A DNA stretch of 64,000 nt from Rutidosis leptorrhynchoides (GCF_046630445.1 NC_092335.1:627099501-627163500); one strand, 5' to 3'; numbered from the stretch's first letter, positions 11,761 through 24,829 are shown. Program-made: numbers and translations. The notes: generated by a model not told the origin, from the sequence alone.

Positions 11761-12930
11761 GTTTTTCAAAACTTTCTTGGTTGATTTTATTAAAGGTTTT
11801 CATATTAGACTACACCATGTATGGACCACACTCCTTCTCGCCATCCGTTAGGGATGAAACTTACCATTAAGATCTTTGTTAAAAACTCTTGAGCCACTTT
11901 GGATGGAAATTTTATAAAATTTGTTAGGAAGTCTTTGCGCTCATAAAATGTTCTTTTTAAGGTTAGACATGACAAGAACGCGGACCGATAAAACAGTTTT
12001 CTGAGGTACACTCAGTGGTCACCTCTTTGTAGGAAAGGCACTAGGTAGGTTTCTACTCTCAATATTTCACGACTAATTGCGACACCCTCGTCAACATCAT
12101 CTCTATGAATCAGTGTATTGAGGTACAAGAAATCACTTTTGAGATTCTTTTGGGAGTAAACCGTTCTTTATGACCTAGGGTTCACGTAGCTTCTCATCCG
12201 CGCATCCCCTTAAGTATAAGGATAAATTCAGAACAACCCGCTCGAAGAGTCCACTCTCATTCAAAGATCACGCCTTTCGTGAGATTTTCTTTCGGAAATG
12301 TAATATAAAATACCTTAAGAATCTATGAATCTTGTTATCCTCTTGGAAGGGACTGCTTAAAACGTCTATAACACTGATGTGGTTACTCTGTATATTTCTT
12401 TTTTCGGTGGTTGCAACTATATGTTGTTCTAGTCGATGTTACCCCTAACTTCAACATGTAACTGAAAGGATATAGTTACATTATGGAACTGTGCTTTCAT
12501 TCCATCCAAGGATAAGTTCACACGCAGTATGTTGTGATCACCATGTTTTCCATTCTATCTTTCAGCTTTGTATTGAGACATGAGCGCTCAATGTTTTAGA
12601 TGAGTTTAGTAACATTCATGATGTATTTCATGCATCCAGCTTACTGAAGATGCATGTAAGGCTAAAAATATCATATTTCCTTTTATGGGTATATATTCGG
12701 ATGACATATTCATGTTAGCAAGAAACGAAATCAATTTGTTGATCTCTTAGGACAAGAGACTTAATTAATAGCATAATACCTATTCTTACTTTTATACGCC
12801 CAAGTACCTTTCAAGGTAAATAACTCACTTCTGAGCCCACGAGTCTTTCGGGACTTTGATACGCTCCTTCTTCTTCAAATTAGGTACCGTTGTTAGTCAC
12901 TCCTCAAAATTTTGGGACGAAATTTTCTTT
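11761..12930 (+). other. Non-coding 3' part of element 3
   Basis: No domain, open frame or repeat that I can name. It ends in GGGACGAAATTTTCTTT before the polypurine tract. The same GGGACGAAATTT(T/C)TTTAAC wording precedes the 3' LTR of element 4, confirming that this is the 3' end of a related gypsy interior. Confidence 0.55.
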
Positions 12931-12943
12931 AACAGGTGGGTAA
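12931..12943 (+). promoter_or_regulatory. Polypurine tract of element 3
   Basis: AACAGGTGGGTAA lies immediately before the 3' LTR start TGTAACGACCCG. In LTR elements this purine-rich stretch primes plus-strand DNA synthesis. Compare AACGGGTAGGTAC in element 4. Confidence 0.7.
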
Positions 12944-13536
12944 TGTAACGACCCGACTTTTTCGACTTATATTTGTGCTTGTTAATTTCACGAAACTGCG
13001 TATTTGTGCGTACTGTGTTGGTTTATATTCTGGGATCATTACTCATATTGATTACTTTCATTTATATTTTCCAAAACGTGTTATTAAGTACTTGGTTACT
13101 TAACTTGATCCTCGAATGCTTTTATGACCGTTAGTGTCACTTGACGTTTGAAACGAGCTACGTACTTGGTACACGATTAACTTTTGTCATAATTGGAATA
13201 TTATGACTACGTAATACTAATTGTTATTTCCTAATAACAATTACTTGGGTTTTTGGTTGCTTAATTACGCTTAGTAATTTACTTATGCTCACTAGTTAGT
13301 CTTATTGGACTTTCTACCTTATTGGACTTTAGCCCACCCTACTCTAGCTAATGGACTATTTAATTAGCCCAATTTTAATAAGTTTATGACCCATATAAAT
13401 GTAAGACAATAACTCATTTATAAGAGCCAACATACTAGCATTGTTGTTCACCATTACCATACATGTTGCATGGGATCCTAACATAAGCACCACCTTTAGA
13501 CCACCACTAATCAAAAAGCAAAAAGGTGTCCCCCTT
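12944..13536 (+). repeat. 3' LTR of element 3, first part
   Basis: It begins TGTAACGACCCGAC and runs to the CCCTT target copy (13532-13536) where element 4 inserted. Taken with 24591-26892 the LTR would be about 2.9 kb. Confidence 0.85.
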
Positions 13537-16275
13537 TGAAACGACCCGTCCATATTAATATAAACGCAGTACGTTATTCATTGGTCCCATAGCGAGGTAT
13601 TTGACCTCTATATGATACGTTTTAGAAAATATTGCATTCGTTTCATAAAAAGCACACCATTATTATACATAATACGAGTTTCAAACATATGGGCGATTAT
13701 TTACAAAATAATCCCCATGATACATCGATTTTCAAATATTACAAAGGTGACATAACAGTCGAATATAATACATGACCAAAGTTTTATTGAATGCAACCCT
13801 CTTTTAAACAAAAGCATGAGACTCCATGCAAAGCTTGCTCAGATAATGCGACAGCGGAAGACTTTCTTAAGGACCTGAGAATAAACATGCTTAAACAGTC
13901 AACACAAAGGTTGGTGAGATATATAGGTTTAAAGCTAGCATCGATATAAATATAGACCACAAGATTTCATAGTTACAAATATTTCAATAAAGATATTTTA
14001 TAAGTTGTTGAGCGCTTCGGTAACCATACTTAACCATTAATGTGGCATATTTCCCTTTATTATGAAATCTCCCTACACTGTACCAAGTGTAGTAAAAACG
14101 AAGTACTATGTAACTCTTTACGATACTAGAGCGACTAGCCCGGTTGGGGTTGTCAAACCCGATAGATCTATCAATAGGATTCGCGTTTACATGTTCTTAC
14201 AACATGTAAATATTAGTTACCAAGCTATTAGGGAAGATATGCAAGGTGGTACAACTCAACGTAGAATATATTTTAAGTATTTGTGTCCATGGTGTAAAAC
14301 ATAAAATGCATGTATTCTCATCCCAAAATATTTGTAGAGTTTAAAAATGGGACTATATACTCACGGTAATAAAAGTATATTAATAATAAGTTTTCAACTT
14401 ATTAAAAATATGGCCGTCGTCCATGGATTCAAGAACCTATAATAATAATAATGATTCAGATAATAATATGACATATAAAAAAAAACAAATTCATAGAATA
14501 CTTATATAATAATTTTTAACATTTTATGTTGGTAGTCCAAAATAGTTCGAAAAGTCCATTAATCGGTATATATATATAATCTTAGAATTACCCCACGGCG
14601 TATTGTGTACGTATTGTCTTGCATTAATCCAGAGACGTATTGTATACTTATTGTCTTAGAATTAACTAAGACGTATTGTGTACGTATTGTCTTAGGATTT
14701 ATCAAAACATATTGTGCACGTATTGTCATGGAACGTACCAAGATTATTATATATATACAATCTCGGAATTTACCAAGATTATAATATTTTGTTATACTAA
14801 TGATAACATGTACAAATATATATAGGATATAGGAAAAGTTAACAAGGATATGGTTAATATAGTTTTTATAATATAAATTTCGTCCATACAACGTTAATTT
14901 TAGCAGATTTTGTTTTGCTCGCCAAATATTCATTACAACTCCGTTTAAAGTGAATCAAATTGCTATGGATTTCTTAAGAAGTAAATTTTACAAAACCAAT
15001 TCGAAAAGCTCATCCCAAGTAGTAATTTTTAGAGCTTTACCCTCTTTTTGTGTTGGTGGACAGATTTGGAAAAATTCCGGCATCCACCCAATATATGATT
15101 TTTGATAAAATACTTCCACTTTGTCTAAAATCATGAAAAAAATATTAGAAGTCTTATTTACATATATTAATATATTTCCAAAGTCTTAGCCTCGAACTGA
15201 AAGTCTAAGATAGGTTTTTAATTCCCATCCCAAAACAATTCGCTTTTTACCGAATGGAGATTAAAGGATATATGTTAAGTTTCAAGGTGTTCTTCATATG
15301 TACAAGTTATAAGTTCTTATATTAACTTAATATAACATCATAATACATATAAATAAGTGTTATTAGAGTTAATTTAGAAAGATTAAATTAGTTTTTCAAG
15401 CAAGTTTAGAATCAACTAAACTATGTTCTAGTTTATAAACTCTTATATAGATAGCTATAAACATATGAATTGAACAAGAGTTGAAGTAGAGTTTTTATCT
15501 CAAGTTTAGAATGTAAAGTTGCTGGAAATAAGTAGTAGAACAAAACTTGAGAGAGTTCTTGCAAGTGTGTGTAAAAATAAGTTAGAAATGGTGCTTATTT
15601 GTAGGCTTGAAAATTTGGTTTTTAGTGAAAATATCTAAGATAAGTTAAAATGTATTAAGTCATGGATGATATATTAAATTCATTAGGTCATGGATGACAT
15701 ATTACACAAATAATTGCAAATTTCTATTGGTATATACCAATAGTAAATACTTCTAGAAGCTGTGTATAATACGGATAAAAAATACCGTATGAATGCGAGT
15801 AAAATTCTTGAGGAAATTGAACGGAAATACGAGTATAGCTATCCTTTATATGTATTGCTATATTATAAAGTGTATTCAATACTTGTAAGAATGTATTTAG
15901 ACTCGTAATACATTGTATGTAAATACATTTTAATTTAAGTTAATTACGTCGTTTAAAAAGTAACATATATATTGTTCAAAAACTCTTTAAATTAGTAGTA
16001 TGAAAATATATATATAATACTTTGTTAATATACTTAATGAGATATTTAATTATCATATTTTCAAGTTAAATATATGTATATATACACATATATATATATA
16101 TAATTAATACAAGTTATGAAGTTCGTGAATCGTAGGAATAAAAGGGTGGTCAGCTGCTTATATAAAATTCTTTCCGGAGGTTCAAGACTTATTAAAATTC
16201 ATTGCTTATCATGTAGAAATTATTAAATCATATAAATAGTATAATCAAGTAGTCGGAAAAATCCAAGTCATCACA
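13537..16275 (-). repeat. 3' LTR of element 4
   Basis: 2,739 bp, TGTGATGACTTGG at the right edge (minus-strand start) and GGGTCGTTTCA at the left edge. It aligns end to end with 21848-24585. The conserved U5 box is at 13851-13918. Confidence 0.93.
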
Positions 16276-16276
16276 G

Positions 16277-16292
16277 TACCTACCCGTTAAAG
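16277..16292 (-). promoter_or_regulatory. Polypurine tract of element 4
   Basis: The minus strand CTTTAACGGGTAGGTA lies next to the 3' LTR edge at 16275. It is purine-rich and in the position where plus-strand DNA synthesis is primed. Confidence 0.75.
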
Positions 16293-16406
16293 AAATTTCG
16301 TCCCGAAATTTGAAGTAGTACCTATTTAATGGGCGGTGTTTGTAAACAGATGTGGATACTTCTGTTTCATCTGGTCCTCTCTTTCCCAAGTGAACTCGAG
16401 ACCTCT

Positions 16407-16748
16407 TCAAGCATTCCAATGAACCCTAACTATAGGTATGTTGCTTTGCTTGAGCTGTTTGACTTCACGGTCCATGATTTCGACAAGCTCTTCTATAAAA
16501 TGCAGTTTCTCGTCGATTTGGATTTCTTTAAGAGGAACAGTGAGGTCTTCTTTTGCAAGGCATTTCCTTAGGTTTGAGACGTGAAAGGTATTGTGTACTC
16601 CAGCAAGTTGTTGTGGTAGCTTAAGTCGATAAGCCACCGTTCCAATACGTTCGATGATCTTGAATGGTCCTACGTATCTTGGGTTCAATTTACCCCTCTT
16701 ACCAAAGCGTATCACACCTTTCCAAGGTAACACCTTTAACATAACCAT
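16407..16748 (-). pseudogene. Integrase C-terminal region with GPY/F module and chromodomain-like tail, element 4
   Basis: The block reads RGKLNPRYVGPFKIIERIG, the GPY/F module of chromovirus integrases. It is followed by LAGVHNTFHVSNLRKCL and, at its end, LHFIEELVEIMDREVKQLKQ then IPIVRVHWNA, which resembles the first strands and helix of a chromodomain. Chromodomains at the integrase tail help target insertion to marked chromatin. The chromodomain reading is by family resemblance and not tested. Confidence 0.75.
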
Positions 16749-16904
16749 GTCATCAACCTGAAATTCTAACGGCTTCCTTCAAACATCAGCATAGCTCTTT
16801 TGACGACTTTGGGCGGTCTTCAATCTCTCCTTGATTTGCACAATCTTATCAGTAGTCTCCTGTATGATTTCGGGACTAGTCAGTTGTCTGTCACCTACTT
16901 CGTT

Positions 16905-17282
16905 CTAACAGATAGGGGATCTACATTTTCTTTCATAAAGTGCTTCGAATGGTGCAGCATTAATACTCGTATGATAACTGTTGTTATACGAGAATTCTGC
17001 CAATGGTAAATATTTATCCCATCCGTTTCTGAAATCAATCACACATGCTCTAAGCATATCTTCAAGAGTTTGAATGGTCCTTTCACTTTGCCCATCGGTC
17101 TGAGGATGATATGCAGTGCTCATATCCAGACGAGTCCCTAGAGCTTCATGTAGTGATTGCCAAAACCTTGACGTAAACCGACTGTCACGATCGGATATAA
17201 TGGAGATAGGTACTCCATGTCTTGAAACAACTTCCTTCATGTATAATCGTACCAATTTCTCCATCTTATCCATTTCCTTCAT
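16905..17282 (-). pseudogene. Integrase catalytic core, element 4
   Basis: The block contains [20 protein letters not shown], with the second Asp of the DD35E triad, then [20 protein letters not shown] with the catalytic Glu, and the conserved tail [16 protein letters not shown]. It would cut and join element cDNA to the chromosome. It lies next to the zinc-region end of the pol block at 17325-19049. Confidence 0.9.
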
Positions 17283-17324
17283 AGGTAGGAAATGTGCAGA
17301 TTTGGTGAGACGATCGACAATTAC

Positions 17325-19049
17325 CTAAATGGTGTCGTAACCCCATGCAGTCTTTGGTAGCTTCGTGATGAAATCCATAGTAATACATTCCCATTTCCTT
17401 TTCGGGATTTCTGGTTCTTGAAGCAGACCTGACGGTTTCTGATGTTCCGCCTTGACTTTGGAGCAAGTCAAACATTCTCCGATGTACGTTACAATATCAG
17501 CTTTCAAATTTGGCCACCAAAAGTGTGCTTTAAGATCTTGATACATCTTTCCAGCTCCGGGATGTATCGAGTATCTCGTATTATGTGCCTCATCCAAAAC
17601 CAATTTTCTTAACCCTTTAAACTTCGGTACCCAAATGCGTCCAGCGAAGTATTGGGTCCCGTCCTCCCGTGTAACAAGCTGTTTATCTAACCCTTTAAGT
17701 ACCTCATTTCCAAAGTTTTCTTCAGAAAGAGCTCCTTGTTGAGCCTCCTTAATTTGGGTAGTGAGGTTTGTACGAATCTTCATATTCATTGCTCGTACTC
17801 GAATCGGCTCTCTTTCCTTCCTGCTTAAAGCATCTGCTACTACATTTGCTTTTCTGGGATGATATCGAATTTCACAATCATAGTCGTTTATCAGCTCGAC
17901 CCACCTACGTTGCCTCATGTTCAGTTGTTTTTGGTTGAAGATATGTTGAAGGCTTTTATGATCGGTATACACAGTACATTTAACCCCGTACAAGTAGTGT
18001 CTCCAAATCTTTAATACAAACACCACTGCTCCCAATTCTAGATCATGAGTCGTATAATTTTGTTCATGAATCTTCAGTTGTCTGGATGCATATGTAATAA
18101 CCTTCTTTCGTTGCATGAGGACACAACCAAAACCTTGTCGCGAAGCGTCACAATAAATTACAAAATCATCGTTCCCTTCAGGTAACGATAGAATAGGCGA
18201 TGTAGTCAACTTCTTCTTCAATAATTGAAATGCGGCTTCCTGATCAGAAGTCCATTCATACTTCTTCCCTTTGTGTGTTAATGCTGTTAATGGTTTGGCT
18301 ATCTGGGAAAAATCTTGAATAAACCTTCTGTAATAGCCAGCAAGACCCAAAAATTGGCGTATTTGCGTTGGAGTCTTTGGGGTCTCCCACTTTTCAACGG
18401 CTTCAATCTTGCCTGGATCAATCTGAATTCCTTCACTGCTGACAATGTGACCAAGGAACTGTACTTCCTTCAGCCAAAAGGCGCACTTGGAAAACTTTAC
18501 GTATAACTGTTCTTTCTTTAACAGTTCCAGCACCAACCTTAAATGTTGTTCATGTTCTGCTTCATTCTTAGAATAAATAAGAATGTCATCAATAAAGACA
18601 ATAACAAACTTATCCAAATACGGACTGTATACCCGATTCATGATGTCCATGAATACAGCTGGTGCATTTGTCAGCCCGAACGGCATGACTAAAAATTCAT
18701 AATGACCGTAGCGTGTCCGAAATGCGGTATTCGAAATATCTTCTTCTTTGACACGCAACTGATGATAACCCGATCTTAGATCAATTTTGGAGTAAACACG
18801 TGATCCTTGTAGCTGATCAAACAAGTCATCAATTCTCGGTAATGGGTACCGATTCTTGATAGTTAACTTGTTTAATTCGCGATAATCTATACACATTCGA
18901 AAGGATCCATTTTTCTTCTTGACGAATAAAATCGGAGCTCCCCACAATGAAGTGCTCGGTCGAATGAATCCACGGTCCAGTAATTCTTGTAACTGGCTTT
19001 GTAACTCTTTCATCTCAGATGGTGCAAGTCTGTATGGAGCACGAGCCAC
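17325..19049 (-). pseudogene. pol: Reverse transcriptase, RNase H and integrase zinc region, element 4
   Basis: This open block has 574 codons. Early residues (1-60) hold the linker [12 protein letters not shown] and [20 protein letters not shown]. Reverse transcriptase motifs follow: [27 protein letters not shown] (first catalytic Asp), [12 protein letters not shown] and [10 protein letters not shown] (the two Asp of the YxDD-type site). RNase H follows with [27 protein letters not shown] and [11 protein letters not shown] and ends near ADALSRKE. The last 100 residues carry the HHCC integrase zinc region ([30 protein letters not shown]) and the core start [10 protein letters not shown]. Together these copy the RNA genome into DNA in the virus-like particle. 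Confidence 0.95.
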
Positions 19050-19235
19050 TGGTGAAGCTCATGGTACTAGATCTATTTGAAATTCTACAGATCTAAATGG
19101 AGGTAATCCTGGCAAATCTTCTGGAAAGACTTCAGGAAAATCTCTTGCCACACGCACGTCATTGATGCTCTTCTCTTTTTCTTTCGTTTCGACTTTATTA
19201 ACATGTGCTAGGATAGCATATCACCCTTTCTTCAA

Positions 19236-20756
19236 TCACTTTTGGACTTTCAAGCAGCTAATGAGTTTTTGCTTTGAGTTACCCTTCTCTCCATAAATCA
19301 TTACTTCCGTTTTATCCTTACGGGGAATGCGAATTACCTTCTTGGCACACACAACTTCAGCTCCTATTTTGGACATCCAGTCCATGCCGATTATTACATC
19401 AAAACTTCCTAATTCTACGGGTATCAAATCAATTTTAAACGTTTCTCCGGCTAAATTTATTTTACAATCACGGCAAATTTTATCAGCTTTAATTAGTTTA
19501 CCATTAGCTAACTCAATCATGTACTTAGCATCTAGAGGTAATGATGAACAATTCAATTTAGCGTAAAAGTCTCTACACATGTAACTTCTATCAGCACCAG
19601 TATCAAATATAATAGATGCAGATAAGTCATTAATGGTAAACGTACCCGTAACAAGCTCCGGGTCTTCACACGCCTCTCTAGCATTAATAACAAATGCTCT
19701 TCCCCGTGCAGGTCCGTTATTCTTCTCTGGATTTGGGTACTGGCTCTTAATATGACCCTGTTTCCCACACCCGTAACAAGTAACAGTAGCCAAGGCAGTT
19801 CTATTTGCATTGGTGGCAGGAGTCTTGGTGCCATTTGTATTTGTAACGGGAACCCAACAATCTTCAGCAAGATGACCCCTTCGATTACATTTGTTGCACA
19901 CCACATTACAAAAACCAGTATGATATTTGTGGCATCTGTTACATAAGGGATTTCGTCCTTTGTAACCTGAACTTGAACCACTACCCGTACCTTGCGTGGT
20001 TTCTTGTTTCTTGAGAGATTGTTGTTGGTGACCTCGATCACGGTTTCCATCCCACTTTCTTTTGTTATCTAATACCTTGGCATCGGTATTTGATGCGTTC
20101 TTATTCAGGATGATCTGATCCATTAGCTCGTTTGCCATGGTTATAGCTTCATGAATTGTCTTGGGTTTAGATGCTGTAACATTGGCCTTGATGTTCTTTG
20201 GCAGACCATCTTCGTACAATTTAATCTTTCGCTCTTCTGTTGGTACCAATTCAGGACATAACAAGGCTAATTCGATGAATCGCCTGTTATAGTTGGTAAG
20301 TTCGGTTCCGACATCTTTCAAATTTCGTAACTCGGCTTCCATTTTTCTAACTTCGCTCCTTGGGCAGTATTCATTTATTAGCATATTTTACAACTCCTCC
20401 CAAGGAGTATCATATGCTTCATCGCCCGCTACAGCTTTTACATAGTTTTTCTACCATGTAAGTGCACCATCCTGTAATGTGCATGAAGCATACTTTGTCC
20501 TATCTCCTTCCGCACAACCACTGATTTTAAATACGGACTCGAGCTTTTCGAACCATCGGGTTAAACCGACTGGTCCTTCTGTTCCGCTGAATGATGAAGG
20601 TTTACAACCTTAAAATGCTTTATATGTGCATCCAACATGAGGTTTGGTGTTATTTGCTGATGCTCTTGCCGCTTCGACCCAAAGCATACGGTCGTTTACG
20701 CGTTGGTTGATAAGTTCCTCAATTTCTTGTTCCGTCATTCGGTTTAATCGAGCCAT
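19236..20756 (-). pseudogene. gag: gag and protease region, element 4
   Basis: The likely gag start is the Met at 20756 (MARLNRMTEQEIEELINQRV). The capsid-like part includes EAELRNLKDVGTELTNYNRR and ALLCPELVPTEERKIKLYED, typical of the Retrotrans_gag domain. Two zinc knuckles follow, CNKCNRRGHLAEDC and CYGCGKQGHIKSQY. The protease has the active site FDTGADRSYM and the late motif FDVIIGMDWMSK. Gag builds the particle and binds RNA, and protease matures the polyprotein. The region is broken, with few breaks. Confidence 0.9.
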
Positions 20757-20909
20757 GTTTCTTCAATAAACATATAAGATAATTAATCACATAGAATATT
20801 ATAGATGTAGTGAGTAATTAATGGTACATCATGGCATATTAATAATATGAACCAATTATTATAAAAGCATTTTCTTCTTATTAGCATTTTATAATTATTT
20901 CTAGGGTAT

Positions 20910-20925
20910 TACCTACCCGTTAAAG
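20910..20925 (-). promoter_or_regulatory. Second polypurine-tract copy, between the leader frame and gag of element 4
   Basis: TACCTACCCGTTAAAG on the plus strand is identical over 16 bases to the polypurine tract beside the 3' LTR (16277-16292). It lies about 150 bases before the gag start in an AT-rich spacer (20757-21154). It could act as an extra plus-strand primer or mark a past recombination joint. Function untested. Confidence 0.5.
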
Positions 20926-21154
20926 TTCATACTTAATAGTTTAGTACAAAAATTAACTACTACAATCTAGATAATATTCTATTATGAAAAATTTAAAGTA
21001 AAATCACATAATTATTTCACGCCTATTCATGATATAGCAATACAATACCAGTATTTCACATAGGTATATTTTACATAATACATATGTAGGATAAAATAAA
21101 GCACACTACATAATATTATACATGGCGTGAAATGTTATCATAGCGGGAGGTGAT

Positions 21155-21643
21155 TCAAAAACGACGGGGCCTTTTAGTTGTTGGTGAATCAATTTGTTTA
21201 GGTGGAATGAGGGATAGACGCATAGTGTATTTTGTTGTTGGTCGTGGGTTGGAGGTACTTGGTATCTTGGTGGGATTATCAGGGAGATTTATATGATAAG
21301 GGTGGTTTGGTGGTAAAAGGTGTCGATTCTCAAGCCCTACTACAATAGGAAGTTTAACATCCCTTGTTGCGTTATTCCAATCTTGTTTAGAAATTTCTTT
21401 GACATCCTCCTCTGCCTCCGGATCGTTTTCAGGTTCTTTCACTTCTGGTTCTTCTGGAATTTGTGAATCTTTCCAAAATGCATCCCACTCTAGGTCATCA
21501 TCGTCATCAGTTATATAGATGATTGATACATCTTTCTTCGAGTCATCGTGGTTATCAGATAAGTCAATGATTGGTACTTTTGTTGGAGATTCCTCTTCGG
21601 AGTCGCTGAATGTGATAATGAGATTGGTGCTAGAAGTAGACAT
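21155..21643 (-). pseudogene. Extra acidic open frame upstream of gag, element 4
   Basis: The open block has 162 codons and starts about 200 bases inside the LTR. It is strongly acidic: ITFSDSEEESPTK near the start, DDDDDLEWDAFW near residue 50, then Pro/Glu-rich sequence (EEPEVKEPENDPEAEEDVKE). The end is basic (KQIDSPTTKRPRRF), which looks like a nuclear-localisation type cluster. No known domain is recognised. It stands apart from gag by a 400-base spacer containing the second polypurine copy. Such leader frames are uncommon in gypsy elements; the role is unknown. Confidence 0.55.
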
Positions 21644-21833
21644 CTATCACACATTAACTACCACATTAGAAATATATCACATAATATTTATATGTTATAA
21701 TATTCAATTTTCGACCAAAAATGATAAGCGATGGTTTTCAAAAACAAGTTTGGTCAAAGTCCAGACTCACTAATGCATCCTAACAAATACCGGTCAGACA
21801 CACTAATGCAATTTCTGGTTCGCTAAGACCTCT

Positions 21834-21845
21834 GTTCTGATGCCA
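21834..21845 (-). promoter_or_regulatory. Primer binding site of element 4
   Basis: The minus strand TGGCATCAGAAC lies two bases inside the 5' LTR edge at 21848. It is close to the methionine-tRNA-type site TGGTATCAGAGC. Confidence 0.75.
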
Positions 21846-21847
21846 AC

Positions 21848-24585
21848 TGAAACGACCCGTCCATATTACTATAAATGCAGTACGTTATTCATTGGTCCCA
21901 TAGCGAGGTATTTGACCTCTATATGATACGTTTTAGAAAATATTGCATTCGTTTCATAAAAAGCACACCATTATTATACATAATACGGGTTTCAAACATA
22001 TGGGCGATTATTTACAAAATAATCCCCATGATACATCGATTTTCAAATATTACAAAGGTGACATAACAGTCGAATATAATACATGACCAAAGTTTTATTG
22101 AATGCAACCCTCTTTTAAACAAAAGCATGAGACTCCATGCAAAGCTTGCTCAAATAATGCGACAGCGAAAGACTTTCTTAAGGACCTGAGAATAAACATG
22201 CTTAAACAGTCAACACAAAGGTTGGTGAGATATATAGGTTTAAAGCTAGCATCGATATAAATATAGACCACAAGATTTCATAGTTACAAATATTTCAATA
22301 AATATATTTTATAAGTTGTTGAGCGCTTCGGTAACCATACTTAACCATTAATGTGGCATATTCTCTTTATTATGAAATCTCCCTACACTGTACCAAGTGT
22401 AGTAAAAATGAAGTACTATGCAACCGTTTACGATACTAGAGTGACTAGCCCGGTTGGGGTTGTCAAACCCGATAGATCTATCAATAGGATTCGCGCTTAC
22501 CTGTTCGTACAACATGTAAATATTAGTTACCAAGCTATTAGGGAAGATATGCAAGGTGGTACAACTCAACGTAGAATATATTTTAAGTACTTGTGTCCAT
22601 GGTGTAAAATATAAAATGCATGTATTCTCATCCCAAAATATTTGTAGAGTTTAAAAATGGGACTATATACTCACGGTAGTAAAAGTATATTAATAATAAG
22701 TTTTCAACTTATTAAAAATATGGCCGTCATCCTTGGATTCACGAACCTATAATAATAATAATGATTCAGATAATAATATGACATATGAAAAAAAACAAGT
22801 TTATAGAATACTTATATAATAATTTTTAACATTTTATGTTGGTAGTCCAAAATAGTTCGAAAATTCCACTAATCGGTATATATACATATATAATCTTAGA
22901 ATTACCCCACGGTGTATTGTGTACGTATTATCTTGCATCAATCCAGAGACGTATTGTATACTTATTGTCTTAGAATTAACTAAGACGTATTGTGCACGTA
23001 TTGTCTTAGGATTTATCAAAACGTATTGTGCACGTATTGTCATGGAACGTACCAAGATTATTATATATATACAATTTCGGAATTTACCAAGATTATAATA
23101 TTTTGTTATACTAATGATAACATGTACAAATATATATAGGATATAGGAAAAGTTAACAAGGATATGGTTAATATGGTTTTTATAATATAAATTTCGTCCA
23201 TACAACGTTAATTTTAGCAGATTTTGTTTTGCTCGTCAAATATTCATTACAACTCCGTTTAAAGTGAATCAAATTACTATGGATTGCTTAAGAAGTAAAT
23301 TTTACAAAACCAATTCGAAAAGCTCATCCCAAGTAGTAATTTTTAGAGCTTTACCCTCTTTTTGTGTTGGTGGGCAGATTTGGAAAAATTCCGGCATCCA
23401 CCCAATATATGATTTTTGATAAAATACTTCCACTTTGTCTAAAATCATGAAAAAAATATTGGAAGTCTTATTTACATATATTAACATATTTCCAAAGTCT
23501 TAGCCTCGAACTGAAAGTCTAAGATAGGTTTTTAATTCCCAACCCAAAACAGCCCGCTTTTTACCGAATGGAGATTAAAGGATATATGTTAAGTTTCAAG
23601 GTGTTCTTCATATGTACAAGTTATAAGTTCTTATATTAACTTAATATAACATCATAATACATATAAATAAGTGTTATTATAGTTAAGTTAGAAATATTAA
23701 ATTAGTTTTTCAAACAAGTTTAGAATCAACTAAACTATGTTCTAGTTTATAAACTCTTATATAGATAGCTATAAACATATGAATTGAACAAGAGTTGAAG
23801 TAGAGTTTTTACCTCAAGTTTAGAATGTAAAGTTGCTGGAAATAAGTAGTAGAACAAAACTTGAGAGAGTTCTTGCAAGTGTGTGTAAAAATGAGTTAGA
23901 AATGGTGCTTATTTATAGGCTTGAAAATTTGGTTTTTAGTGAAAATATCTAAGATAAGTTAAAATGTATTAAGTCATGCATGACATATTAAATTGATTAG
24001 GTCATGGATGACATATTACACAAATAATTGCAGATTTCTATTGGTATATACCAATAGTAAATACTTCTAGAAGCTGTGTATAATACGGGTAAAAAATACC
24101 GTATGAATGCGAGTAAAATTCTTGAGGAAATTGAACGGAAATACGAGTATAGCTATTCTTTATATGTATTGGTATATTATAAAGTGTATTCAATACTTGT
24201 AAGGATGTATTTACACTCGTAATACATTGTATGTAAATACATTTTAATTTAAGTTAATTACGTTGTTTAAATAGTAACATATATATTGTTCAAAAACTCT
24301 TTAAATTAGTAGTATGAAAATATATATATATAATACTTTGTTAATATACTTAATGAGATATTTAATTATCATATTTTCAAGTTAAATATATGTATATATA
24401 CACATATATATAATTAATACAAGTTATGACGTTCGAGAATCGTAGGAATAAAAGGGTGGTCAACTGCTTATATAAAATTCTTTCCGGAGGTTCAAGACTT
24501 ATTAAAATTCATTGCTTATCATGTCGAAATTATTAAATCATATAAATAGTATAATCAAGTAGTCGGAAAAACCTGGGTCATCACA
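21848..24585 (-). repeat. 5' LTR of element 4
   Basis: 2,738 bp, full-length partner of 13537-16275. On the minus strand a TATA-like CTATAAATAAGC lies at about 23908-23919, a plausible promoter for the genomic RNA. The conserved U5 box is at 22162-22229. The target copy CCCTT follows at 24586-24590. Confidence 0.93.
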
Positions 24586-24645
24586 CCCTTGTCCCCCCCC
24601 CCCATGTGCCCACGGTTTTGGAAGACCACCACCACCACCACCACA

Positions 24646-24654
24646 CTATAAATA
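24646..24654 (+). promoter_or_regulatory. TATA box in the 3' LTR of element 3
   Basis: CTATAAATA follows a CCA repeat and precedes, by about 30-60 bases, a CT-rich transcript-leader-like stretch (ACTCTCTAATTTTCTCTCTAG). This is the usual layout of a plant LTR promoter. Confidence 0.65.
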
Positions 24655-24829
24655 CAAGCCTTGATCATCCATTTTACACTTGATCTCATTCACATTTTAC
24701 ACACACTTACTCTCTAATTTTCTCTCTAGTCTTTCTCACTCTAAAAATTGTAAGTTTTAAATTTTCTTCTTCTTCTTCTTCTCTTCTTCACATCATCATC
24801 ATCATCATCATAAGATCAAGCTTTTTAGC

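Larger units (their letters stand above)
13537..24585 (-). mobile_element. Element 4: Ty3/gypsy chromovirus-type retrotransposon with both LTRs and target duplication
   Basis: It is 11,049 bp, flanked by a perfect 5-bp target duplication CCCTT (13532-13536 and 24586-24590). Minus-strand order: 5' LTR (21848-24585), primer site, extra acidic open frame, second polypurine-like tract, gag, protease, reverse transcriptase, RNase H, integrase, chromodomain-like tail, polypurine tract, 3' LTR (13537-16275). This order is Ty3/gypsy. LTR copies are 2,738 and 2,739 bp and differ by about 2-4 per 100 bases by eye, giving an age near one million years at a rate of 1.3e-8. It is structurally complete but broken, with a handful of breaks. 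It inserted into the 3' LTR of element 3. Confidence 0.93.

Noticed and set aside
14062-14304. Plus-strand frame also seen at 22351-22614
   Set aside because: It is present twice only because it lies in both LTRs of element 4, antisense to the element, without a known domain.
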